Positions 1-12,600 of a stretch of 64,000 nucleotides of DNA are shown here, in pieces. A program made the position numbers and the translations under genes. Under the pieces are notes generated by a model that saw only the letters and a program-made list of their open reading frames with translations, was not told the origin of the DNA and ran no database searches. Origin of the DNA: Gordionus sp. m RMFG-2023 (taxonomy: Eukaryota > Nematomorpha > Gordioida > Chordodea > Parachordodidae); assembly GCF_954871325.1 (NCBI RefSeq), contig NC_088776.1, positions 36,380,508 to 36,444,507 on the forward strand, read 5' to 3'. Position 1 is the first letter of the stretch, and each line of letters opens with the position of its first letter.

Positions 1-695
1 AATAGTAAATTAAATATTTTTATAATTTTTAAAATTGACAGTAATAATCAGGCTTGTGAATGGAGGAAGGGGTATTAAAGGGGCCAACTGGCCTTGGGTA
101 ATCTTAGAAAAAGTAATTAACTCAATAAAAAGTTGGAGTAAAATCAATCCAACATTTACTGAATATATTTTCAAATTAAAGTCAATAACTCTCATATATT
201 TGAGTTCGACCTAGTCATGGTAACTACAAGGCCTGTGGTCCAGGAAAATATTATTTCATATTCTTCCTTTTTTAAATTTTTTTAAAAAAAACAGGAGGTG
301 TAAATATATTATATAGAATAAATAAAACTTTATACCTAAAGCCACTAGCTGATAAAAGACAATTTATTATTAAAAACAAATATTTGTTTATATAAAAAAA
401 ACCAAAATTAAATTAATTTTTTTCGATCTTTATTTAATGATTATTTCATTAATTTTGCATTAAAGACATTGAAAAAATTTATGTAAAGAATTAATAAAAT
501 TAAATTATTGAAATGTACAAAAGAATTAATAAAATATGTTAAAAATAAAAAAAAATTAATTTTATATAATTTGATTGTTTTTTTATATAAGATTTAATTT
601 TTTAAGAGTAAATTGTCGCGATTTCAGCTCATGGCACAATTAACGATTTAAAGTATCGAGTTTGGTATCAGTGCCTGTCTGAAAAGTATATTTAC
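1..695. other. unresolved stretch after CAND1 exon 12
   Basis: By gene order this should be intron or further exons of CAND1 on the minus strand. A splice donor (gtaaat) follows exon 12 at 695. A short minus-strand open stretch lies at 10-195 after a pyrimidine-rich acceptor-like site, but its translation does not resemble the next part of CAND1. I see nothing else that can be supported. Confidence 0.4.
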
Positions 696-3600
696 GTGAG
701 TGAGAATATGATTCCAGATACAAGAGTAGACATTGAGTCCTTAAGACAACCTCCAGGCAACGTCAATGTCAATTGGGTGAGCAAAGTAAAACATATCTGC
801 CTAATTTTATGACTCTTGTGTCTGATGAGTCGTTTTAAGGCTTTGAGCAACATGGGGATTTGATCCTTTAAATTGTGGCCCACAACAATGGATAATTCAA
901 CGTTGTCGATGGGCGATAATAAACGGTGTCTTTAATATATTGAAAGAGCTAGCTTTAAAAAATTCTATATAGTTGCCTAATTGAAGTTAAGAGATAATTT
1001 CATATGTTTTTTTAGTTTATAAATAATAAAAGCCTCATTAAATTTGATGTTTATTTCTTTCAATCTTTCTCTCTTTATATAATATATCATGTGAGTAATT
1101 AGATTTACAATTACGAAAATGTTATTCATCAATCGTACAATCTAACTCATGATATTGTCTTATTTCGCCCCTGGATTAAATTTTTTTAAATCTTATACAT
1201 ATTTTTACCCATCATCATCATCCATATGCTCTTCCAAGTATTTATCAGATTTTTTATAAAGGTCGATATTTTCAACGTTGCTAGACAAAAGGATCTTGGT
1301 TTGTTTTAAAAGCGCCAGATAGGCCTGGATCAAATCTAGTTTTACGTTTTCTTCTCGTTCTTTGAATAAAACATTATTAAAATATAATTACATTTTTTAA
1401 TTTTTAGTAGCACACTTTTATATGATTACAATAAAAATGGAATCTTAAAGAAATCTTGAAAAATTGTATCTATATCTAGATAGATATATTTTATAAAAGT
1501 AATCTTAGCTTTTTTGTCATGTAGCAGTGAAAGTATCTTTTAGCAAATACAAAGTGTTCCTACCCAAAATTATTTTTATACTCCCCGACCAACAGAAATA
1601 AATCCTCACAATTAATAAAAACACCACAATACGCTTAATTTAACCCCCAGCTATTTATATACCCAACCCTATAAAAAAGAAGCAATTTAATATAAAATCC
1701 TTCAAATCAATTGTTAAACGAATAATAAAGAAGATATTATTTTAAGCTTGATAATAATTGCTTAGTTAAATATCGTATAATTTAAATAACCTTAGACCTT
1801 TACTAAAAAATATCACCATCTATAATTCGTAGAATGGATCAACTAACAAATAATAATATTTTTTAGACCAGTGATGGCTTACTTCGTGTGTAATCCTTGT
1901 TATTTTTTCCCTTTCTTTCTTTTTTCTTTGTATAAAAATTTCCCAAAAAAGTGCATGTTACATTTAATATTAAGGACTTATTTTATTAACAAATTAAATA
2001 AACAAATTGAAAATAAAATTTCATATAATATCTTTGATTGGGATTTTGTAAAAAAAATAAATCAAAGTAGAAAGAGAAAAACCTTTGAATCGCCCAATGA
2101 GTTTGGCCGATACTACGGAATAGTGTCGTGGCAACATATCCAGAGTTGAGCATTCTATAATGGCTTTGAGACATTTAGATGCAGCTCTCCTAACTTTCCA
2201 ACTCATGTCCTCGTCATCTTCTTCCAAGCTATCTTCATTATCGTTGAAATTGTCTTCATTTTCGACTTCGTTCCCGATGCCATTATTTTCATTAGCAATT
2301 GATTTTTCTTTTATAAGGGTAATCAGTGTAGACATGTTATAACTCGTATTCATAATAATTTAATATGGATCTCGATATTTATTGTTTTAAATAGTCAATC
2401 ATACATCCAAAAAAAGGTATTTTAATTTAAATGGAAGACTATCTAAAAGTTTAACATAAATTAGAAGGGCGAAACATCAGGTTCGAATACTACTTATTTG
2501 TAATAACAATTTTAAAATGTGAGGAATAGAAAAAAGACACATTAGCACACAAGGGTTATAAAATAATAAATGCTATCCAGTTTAATTTGATTGTTTTTTA
2601 TAATTTAACATTTTAAAAATTCCAAAAAGTGACATTAGGCTATGTCCTAAATATAAGTAAATAAATTTATTAATTTTGAAGAAAAAAAAATAACATGCTA
2701 TTATTAATGTAAAAATAAAAGAGTGTTCTAAATCATTTATTGTCATTTACAATTATTTTTTTTTAAAAATAATAGAAATAAATAAATTTGAATAAAATTT
2801 TTTTCAAATATATTTATTTGGGTAATTTTTATGAAAAAACTAGTAATATTAAAGTATGTGATTTTTCGTATTTTATTCACGTATTGTAAAAAAAATAATG
2901 AAATATTTCGGACAGGTTTCATAATTTTATTAATTTGCAAATATTTATGAATTTTGGGTATTTTTCAAAATATTTAGGACACAGTTTTAGGTAAAAAAAA
3001 GAGAAGCATTTTAAGTGGTCATTCCATTCATACATAGTTATATATTTTTTTTAATAAGATAACAATGGAAAAAAATATGCTCATGAGTTTAAAAATATAT
3101 TTTCAGGAAATTTTAATCTTACCCTCGATACCGTTATTTTTGTTTGTTTCGCTTAAAGGCAAGAAGTCGGATGAGTCCATTTGACTATCGTCGTAATTGT
3201 AGTTAGGGTCATAGGAAGCAAATTTTAAGGAAAGGTCTATCAGCTGATATACACATATATATAGTTTGACGAAAGGAATTTAAAAATTAATGATTATATA
3301 GTGTTTTCTATTAAAATTGTAGTATTCTAATTTTTGTGAGATATGGTGATTATCTGCCATTACATGAAATAATTAAACACGCAAAAATGAATAGTCAGCA
3401 TTAAGCCAATTCAAGAACAAATCGTCACGATTCAAAGCGAATACGAATAATAAATTATTCGTTTTGTTCAAATATGAGTACACAATTATTCGATTATTTG
3501 TTTCAAATATTAAAAATTTATATGAAATAATGGAGTATATTTGTTTATTTTAAGTTTTACACCATTTTTAAACCTTTTATAAAAATATTACCCATCTTCA

Positions 3601-6600
3601 AAATCAATATTTCGAATTCATCTTAATAACGTTATAAACTAATAAATAAAAATATGAATCAAATAAATTTATTGTGATGAATTATTACATACAAATCTAG
3701 AATTTTATTATAGACAATACCCCGATGAATTAATTGACTTTGATGATCAAGTTGACAAAAGGTTCTTCCAGAAATGAGGAGCCATTAGTAAACAATATAA
3801 ATAAAGTAAAAGATAATTTTTAAAAAACTTGAATAATTGCAAGAGCATTATTAAATGTAATGAAGCAACAATATTTCCACTTATCAATCATTTTAATATG
3901 TTCCATTCAGATCTGAATTAAAAAAGTTACAGTAGAGATTGCAAGATTTGTGAGCCATATTCGGGATTCGCGAAACCGAAGTCTCTGTTTGGGGGGGGGG
4001 GGCAGTTTTCATTAGCAAAGACTTTAAATAATTATGTGCGGATATAAACAACATCCCTTGATTAAAAAAGTTACAGTAGAGATTGCAAGATTTGTGAGCC
4101 ATATTAGGGATTCGCGAAACCGAAGTCTCTGTTTGGGGGGGGGGCAGTTTTCATTAGCAAAGACTTTAAATAATTATGTGCGGATATAAACAACATCCCT
4201 TGGCCCACTATATCATCCTAAATCTAATGGTTGCCATTGTTAAAAATTGTCTAAAGAAGGCCAAACATGAAAAGAGCGAGGTGACGATGGCCAACTTATA
4301 TGATAATAATTCCAAAAATAACGTGGTAACCTGGTTACTAAAAAATTTTTCGGGTCGAACCCGATTTTTTATCTATTAAAACCGAAGGGAGGTATTAGAG
4401 TAATCCCATACCAAATCGATAACTTTTCGGCCCGACCTTTTAATTTAGATAAAATTTGCATACTGAGAGAATATCATTAGAAAGCATCGAATCCAAAATT
4501 ATAGCCTCCTAGTACTCATAGTTGCTGAGATATCAATGGTCAAAAGTGCCAATACGATTTTTTAAAATTGAGATAAGTTAAAAAATAATGATTTTAAAAT
4601 TATAAGTTATATGTCAATATTAAGGATTTTTTTGAAATATTATTGTTGCGGTTTTTATTTACGTTATAAATTTTAAACATAAAAATTCCAGGAGTTTCGC
4701 TTTCCAAATTTTTTTAAATTAAAATTTTCTTATTCTCTAACCTTATATCAATTCATAAAAAGAATTAAAACTTGGGACAGCCATGGGTTTTTTAGTTATT
4801 GGGATTTTAAAATAAAAAAATAAATATTTTTTTTCAAAAATAGGTTGGCGCTCCTTTATAAAATAACGTGTTTTGTTTTAATAATTATTTTTTTAAACTT
4901 TTTTTCATTTTTAAACATAAATAATAAGATTTTCCAGCATTAATATCATGAAATGAGATTATTTAGCTGCGGTTATAATCATTTTTTTTTATAAAAATTT
5001 TAATTTTCGAAAAATTATTTTATAAATTTTAAAGATATAATAGATAATTAAAATTCATGAAAGATATTACCTAATTTCGGTTTTTCATTAAATTTAGTTT
5101 ATTTGACGCCTTGATAATTTCGTTTAGCGATAAATTATAGGCACTCCCAGTAGCCATTGATGGGCTAACTATTGTTAAAATATTATTTTTTGGTATGAAT
5201 ATCTTGTGCCGCTGGATAAACAAAAGAATTTGCTGGTCCTTTAGGGTGAAGAAAATTAATTTTTACTTCATCTCTAATTACATTCACTTTTTATACAAAT
5301 CCTAACCACCAATCGTTTTCATATGCACATGTTACATATCCTCTAATCTCATCGATTAACAGATCCTCAATCAAAGGATTCTCACGTGGATATATTATAT
5401 CTCCACAATAAATGTCTGCGAATTTGAAAATAGATTAATGTTAAGTTTAGTTAAACCAATCGGAAACACTGCATAAATTTTTTGTGTCCCAGGTATTGAG
5501 ATAGATTTACTAAATTTCTCACTTAGCCTCATCTCTTCTTCCTCATACTCTGGTATAGTGGCATAAAAAAAATTTATACCTTTTATATGCTCCTCCGCAT
5601 ATTTATAAAATTGTAGTGTAATTATTTGATCAGTATAAGGTCTTTGTAAGCTTGCCTTGGCAACTAACCTTTTTACTGTGCCGCCTATGCCGTCGAAGGC
5701 ACTTTATGTGCCGTAGGAAAAAATGTCATTCTGCTTGAACACCAAAATCAATTTCATGGTAGCAAACATTGATGAAGTTTTTCCTATTTTTATATTGCGC
5801 TGCTGAACCATCAGAAAAGTAGTGAATTTTTTAGGTGGAGTGTAGAATTATTTTTTTTTTAAATGAATCAAATGCGATTGGAATAAATGGAATGAAACAG
5901 TATTATGAATTAAGGATTCCGATATTACCATAAAACTTATGTTGTTTATTTGATCTCCTATTTTATAATAAATTGAGAATGAATGCATCGTAACAAGTTG
6001 TCCAATGATAACCCTGAACTTCATCTTAGACAATTAAGGAATAATTTTCTGAAAATTCACAAATAATTAGGTAGAGATTATTTTCTAAACTATTTCTAAG
6101 GTTATTGTGAAATGAACTTTGTTTTTCACAAATAAATGAATGGCGTATGAGAATATTCATTTTATCAAAAAAATCATTAATAAATTCATCTGAAGATTGA
6201 GAAATAGTCTCCAGAGTTGTTTTAATTACCGAAACCCACTGTTTAAACGTAACAAGAGCTATATCATTTTTTATAAATAATTTTTCGATGCGTTCTTTTA
6301 AGTGTGCCGAGCCAGGACACTCGTTGCAGTCACCAAAATAAGAGGTGGGTAATGGAGGATTGAAAATCATTCTGCCTATAACATCTCTATAAGTTGTTAA
6401 TGTATCTTCACCATTTTTAGTCAATGTTGCTAATTCACAGCCTAAAATCATAAGTTTAATATTCTAGTGTATGCTACAAACGCATACACTATGTGTCCCG
6501 CTAGCCCCTGCTAATACAATTTTCTGGTCTTAAGCTAGCAAATTTCGAAAATCCAATTGTTATGTTTGAATTACTCGCCTTAAAATGATTATATCATTCT

Positions 6601-9600
6601 TTTAAATTATTAAAAACTAACCTTTTTTGAGCGCTCACTCGTTGCCCCTTTTTAATAATAGATATGCAATCTTTTTTTTCTGGTAATACCCTACTAACTT
6701 CATCACTACAAAAAAATTTTTTAACAATACAACTGTTTTTTGATTGAGATATTTTGCAGGCTTTCGATTTGGAGTTGAAAAAATTTAGGACATTTTACCA
6801 AAAAATATTAAGTAACATATTTTAGTTTATTACTTTCGTTATCATATATAGATTTTTCATTTACTTTTTAAATATTCTAAAAGTAATGAGACATTGATTA
6901 CTCAATTGTACTGGACATTTAATTATTTTTTCCTATAATTTTATTTTATCTTCCAAGGGCTTAAATCGGATCTAGTAACAATATGCCTTAATAACAATTT
7001 TATTAAGATTTTAAAATTAAAGTAAAATCTTTTAATTTCAGATCTTATGCTTTTTACTTCTTACATTTAATATTACTTAGTCATGATATTTCTGTTTTTG
7101 GAGTGTAAAATTTACTTTTGTTTTCAATTAATAATTCAAATAATTCGCTAACATATAAAATAATTCATACCAAAATAAATCGACAAAATTTTTTTTAATG
7201 CACATTTAATTTTAAACAGAAAAAATGAACAAGCAATTAAGTTATTCGGAAAATTATCTGATCTAAAACCCCCTATTTGTAGATCAGGGTTGGGCAAATT
7301 TTCAGAAAATTGTATTCGGATACAGATACAGATACTTTATAAAATTTTGTATTTAAGATACAAGATACTAGATATTTTAGAAAAATTTCAATAAGATATA
7401 AGATAATAGATACTTGTATTTTTACAAAAAAAAAGTATCTAAGATACAAGATACTTTTTAAAAAAACTTTAAATAGTCAAAATCAAAATGTATAAAGCTT
7501 TATTTTCTTATCTATAATATAAATTTATAAAAAAATATTTAAAATAAATTGTAGAAAATAACAAATTTATTATAAAAGATCATGCGATATTCCATTTAAT
7601 AATTATAAATAATTATATAATTAATAAATAATAATAAATCAGCATCATAAATCAGAATTATTTTTTAATATTATTAATTTTTCAAATGATTTATCGTTCA
7701 ATCTTTGACGATTTGGTCTATTAACCATATTAGCAAAGCTAAATAATCTTTCAACGGGGGTTGAGGAGGGTAATATTTTTATATTTAATAAATATTTCTT
7801 TTATATATTTATAACTAACATATTTATACTCCGCCTGTCATCTTTCATATAATTTAGGACCTCTATTTCAATATCATTTATTGAATTATTAGAATTGGAT
7901 GTGGTACTTTTAAGGAAAAAGTAATCATCATCTTCATCAATTGAAGATTTTGTTGAAGTATTAATTTCAATATTATTTTTAAAAACAATTAAAACTTCAT
8001 GTAATAACAAATCCTGAAGGTAATTTTTTTCTTTTTCACCATCAATCCAACGATTTTTAAAATAGGCATGAGAAATAGTTGCCAAAAATACACTTTTAAA
8101 ATTGTTATCAAAATCATATATATTTTTAAATCTTTTATTTAAATAATTTTCTATGGCAATAGCTAATGGTTTGCAAAATTGTAGATTGGTTTGAATTAAA
8201 TTTGTAATTTTTTTAACGACATTTAAAAATGGAGCTGATTCTTTATAATAGCAGTTGATTTCACTCTGTATTTTGTCAATCGCTATAGCCAATGGGGCCA
8301 TTATATTGCAATATTCTTCTAAATATTGAATTTCAATATCTCTTAATTTAGGAAATTCTAATTTTTGACATAATTTAGGAAGTTCGCCTTTAAATTTTAA
8401 TAAACTATGAAGACTATCACATACAAACTATTCCATCTAGTGCAACAAGGTGTAACTAATTGTTTTCCTAAAACTGCTTTGATAAGTTCTGCAGTTTTAG
8501 GCCTATTATTTGCATTCCATAGCTTAGTACATTTAGCTATTGCAGGATGATGAATTTTAGAAATGTTAGGAGAATCCTTAATAGCTCTCTCGACATCTGT
8601 TGTGGCAATTAGACTTATCATATGGCACAAACAACGAATGTGTTGAGGCAATGTTATTGAGGCTTCTTTAGACCCTTAAATAAACAAATAAATAATTTTA
8701 TTTGAATAAAATTTTTTACTAAATTTACAATCATTATAAATTTTAAAGAAGTATTAAATAATACTTTCAATGATTTCGAATTCTATACATTCATCATCAT
8801 TGATGTCAAAGTCATTCTCTACAGCTTCCATAGAATATCCAAACTCCTTGAAAGCTTTCTTAAAGTTAGAGCCGTAATCTGTAACAGTTGTTATAACTTT
8901 TTCGTCAATACCAAAGTCACGATGAATTTCTTTATTATGATCATCTTGAAGTACTTCAAAAAATTTGCCATTAAGTATGCTTAGTTTAAATTTATTGTTA
9001 TAATTTTCGGTTGAAGAATCATCTGAAGACGAAGATAAACATATTATTCTATTTTCTTCTTCCATAATTTTAATAGACAGATATAAAATGATTCAAATAT
9101 GGTAGTTCTAATTGTTAGCAAATTGCTATATGACGACCAATGTAATATATCAAAAATTATCTTAAAATATCTAAATTTTGATTTAAATCTTAAAACAATA
9201 TCATTTTAACTTTTAATACTATTTAAATTAACCAATATAAATTTTTTTTAAAGTATCTGTATCTTTTTGAATACAAAGTTAGTTAAGATACAAATACGAT
9301 ACTGGATACAAGATACTTTCCAAAATTTTAAAAAAGATTCAAGATACAAATATCCGCGATACTGCCCAACCCTGTTGTAGATAGAGTAGAGCTACGCTAG
9401 GTTTTCCTCAAATCCATTAAACTGAATATTTCATAATGGGAAAAAAAAGAGGAGCCCTTCAAATTTTTGTGGGCAAGCTGCATGTACTTATATGCCTAAT
9501 AGTCCTAGGACTATTATTAAAACGTCCATAGGCTAAGAAAGCTGGGCAAACAAAAGCCTATACCCAAGAATTATGCATTTATTTAACCCATTAATGGTGA

Positions 9601-12600
9601 CACTTTTTTCCAGCGGATGAAAATTCTTGATTTTTTATATTATTTCCTTTAGTTTAACTAAGAAATAAAAAAAATCGGAAAGAAAAAAATCATCCTAAAT
9701 AGGAAATCTGAACCGTTGCATATCTGTAACGTTGACCATTAGGGGTATAAAAATAAGATAAAATTATATTATTGCAAAAATCTAAATACAATAGATAATT
9801 TCCAAATTTATTAAACAATCAATATGTATGACACATGTTACATATATATCTTGTTTGACTGACTAAGACAAAGCTTACAACTTCGCCTTTTTTAATCGAT
9901 AATAGTTGTAACATAATGACCAAATTTTCAGGTTTGACTTAGCGAGGAAAATTGACTAGGATTGCCTTTACTTGTAATTATCTTTTTATTTACCAGGGGA
10001 GTTTTCAAAAGTGTCAGTTATTTCCAGCCGAAATGTTAGTAATAATTTTTTATCATCAGGATTCACTCGATTCCATAACTTCCATGAATTTACTACTGCT
10101 ACATCCATAAAATTGCTTAGACCATCACCATTTTTTACTTCATATATTTATTCTATAGGTTGACACTAGGTTATCGCACAGATCAACGCCCCATATGGTA
10201 ATTTTAGGAATTTAGATTAGGTTGTGTAATTTTTATTTTTGAGAAATCTTGATACGTTGCATAGAGGGGTAAGAGATGTTGATGCAGCTGTCACCACTGA
10301 ACTATCATTCAATCGAACTACAAATATTTCATATGTCTCTTCAAATCGGTAGTCGTAATAGTCCCTCTCTTTTTTGCCATAACTTTAATTGTTTTTAAGT
10401 TTATTTTCTCTTATAGTCCCAGTTGCGAAAAATCCAAGATGCTTCAAATATGATCAAAGCCTTAAAGATGTAAAAAAAATTATCAAGGTAACTAGAAGGC
10501 AAAGAAAGTACTTAAATTTGTAACAACCGTACCTCCTAGTCCAAGATTCGAAGTTATTTGACTTTTATTTTTACTTGGAAAATGCAATATATATCCAGCG
10601 AAGTAAACAATGGTTAATGATTTATATCTAAATCGAATGGGTTTACCTTTGATAAACATTTTACATGAATGTCTTCCTCAATACGATATCATTTGCTCAT
10701 CTATGCATAAATTACATAAAAATATACCGAATTGTTGAAACTTTTATAGTAAATTTAAATATGGGCGGTCTTTATAAAGATTATCTTCTTTATCAAAAGT
10801 TGAGTTATTAGATAAATGTAGATTCCTTTTGATATCGCGAAATGTATGTTGTCATTGAATTCCTAACGATTGTTATAGCAATATTATTGTCATTCGACCA
10901 ATACATTCTTTCTTGCAGTAAGGAATGATATTCAGTCAGCAAAAGAATTCCTATAAATCTTTACTGGGTTAAAATAAAATTTGGTCTATTGTTTTATTTA
11001 GAATAATTATGTGATTGATCCACAAACAGTGAATACATTTCTTGATCAAAAAGTAATTCAAATATTTCTATTAGAGTTTTTCCGATCAAATCAAATTAAA
11101 ATTCGCATTCAGATATTAAGGTTTCTGAGACAATATCAATGTCTGCTGGATATTGGATTTTGATTTTCTCTGGAAGATTAGATGTGTCAGTTAGATCGTT
11201 TTCATAGATATCTTCTTCATCACTAACTAAAACAGAATTAGGAAAAGGCTTTTCGAGTTTAAACTGTTTTGCTGTCTTAAAATTGCAAGTCTTAAGAAGA
11301 AAGATTGTATTAAAACATAAAAAAAACATTTTTTTAAAAAATATTTATTTTTGAGTGCGCTAGATGCCATTGAAGTTCAACAATTTTGGACTATCAAAAT
11401 ACCAAATGTTCTAGGCTCCCTCTTTGAAAAAGTATTTATTTTTATTTAATGCTATTGACATAAAATTTATTTTTAGATGCCTTAACCTATTCTAATTAAT
11501 TTTGGCTCATCGTTCTATCTATTCTCGGATTTATAATCATATGTTTTTACTGTATCATTAATGCAACGTTGACCACATAAGGGTTCAAAAAAAAGCAATG
11601 TTTCAAATTATATATAAAAAATTTGGCTTAATATTTTATTATAAATTTTTGTTTATATTCTTATTAAACAAAAATCGCCGGGGTGGTGCAGTGGTGTGTG
11701 ATGAAGGCTTGTTAACCGAAGGTCCCAGGTTCAATCCCGGGAAGGAGCTAAAAATTTTCGGGTTTTTCTTCGATGGTGTATGGCTTTATACATATGATAT
11801 GATAAATTTCTGAGCTGGGAAATGCCACCCCGGTCACCGACAGGCTTGGACAGCCGAGTGCTAGGATACTTGTCCAATAAAACCAAAAAAGAAGGCCAAC
11901 TGAACTCGTGGGTCAGATGATAACGATTTCTTGGCCAGAGCTAGAATGATGGGATGATGGTGACCTCGGGGGCCGTTCAAGCTCAAGTCTGTCTATCAAG
12001 TTACAATGGAATTGATAACGATACTCCGGTGGGATATCCATCGATATTGATACCAGTGGGAGAGATCAGGATTGGGTTATCTGTCGATTTGATAATTCAG
12101 TGTGAGGAATACTCAGGTGGGATATCTGGTCGATATTGATTTGATGCCCTGGTGGGGGAGATCAAGATACTTTGGCCTCGTGATACACCGGTGATCGATA
12201 CAAATGAAATCACAAATATTGGGAGATCAGGATTGGGAGATCAGGATTGGGATATCTGTCGATTTGATAACTCCGTGTTGGGAATACTCAGGTAAGATAT
12301 CTGGTCGATACTGATTTCATACACCGGTGGGAGTTCAAGATACTTTGGCCTCAAAAATGATACACCGGTGATCGATACAAATGAAATCGATCAGAAATAC
12401 AAAGATAAAAATAGATAGCAAGATTAATATTATAATAGATAAGTGAAGGAGCTTACCACCAGAAAAGGTGAAAGCTTAAAAAAGAAAAAAATTCTTATTA
12501 AGCAAAAATACTATTTTTTCATCATGATATTTTTATTATTTATAAAAAAAATCCAGAAAATTCATAGTTTTTTTGTTATTTTCATTATATTTTTTTAATT

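Noticed and set aside
679-695. A 17-nt intron after CAND1 exon 12, followed by a KLDTLN-like reading
   Set aside because: GTAAAT...TTTCAG has proper edges, but the reading that resembles CAND1 is not in the required phase, and all other introns here are at least 33 nt.
2160-2342. Plus-strand Ser/Leu-rich frame
   Set aside because: It is the complement of the acidic segment of CAND1 exon 10.
11677-11750. Functional tRNA-Asn gene
   Set aside because: The acceptor and D arms do not pair properly and the sequence continues into a long SINE body with target duplications.
11598-12139. Two plus-strand frames in and around the SINE
   Set aside because: Both lie across SINE boundaries or its body and show no protein-like conservation between the duplicated units.
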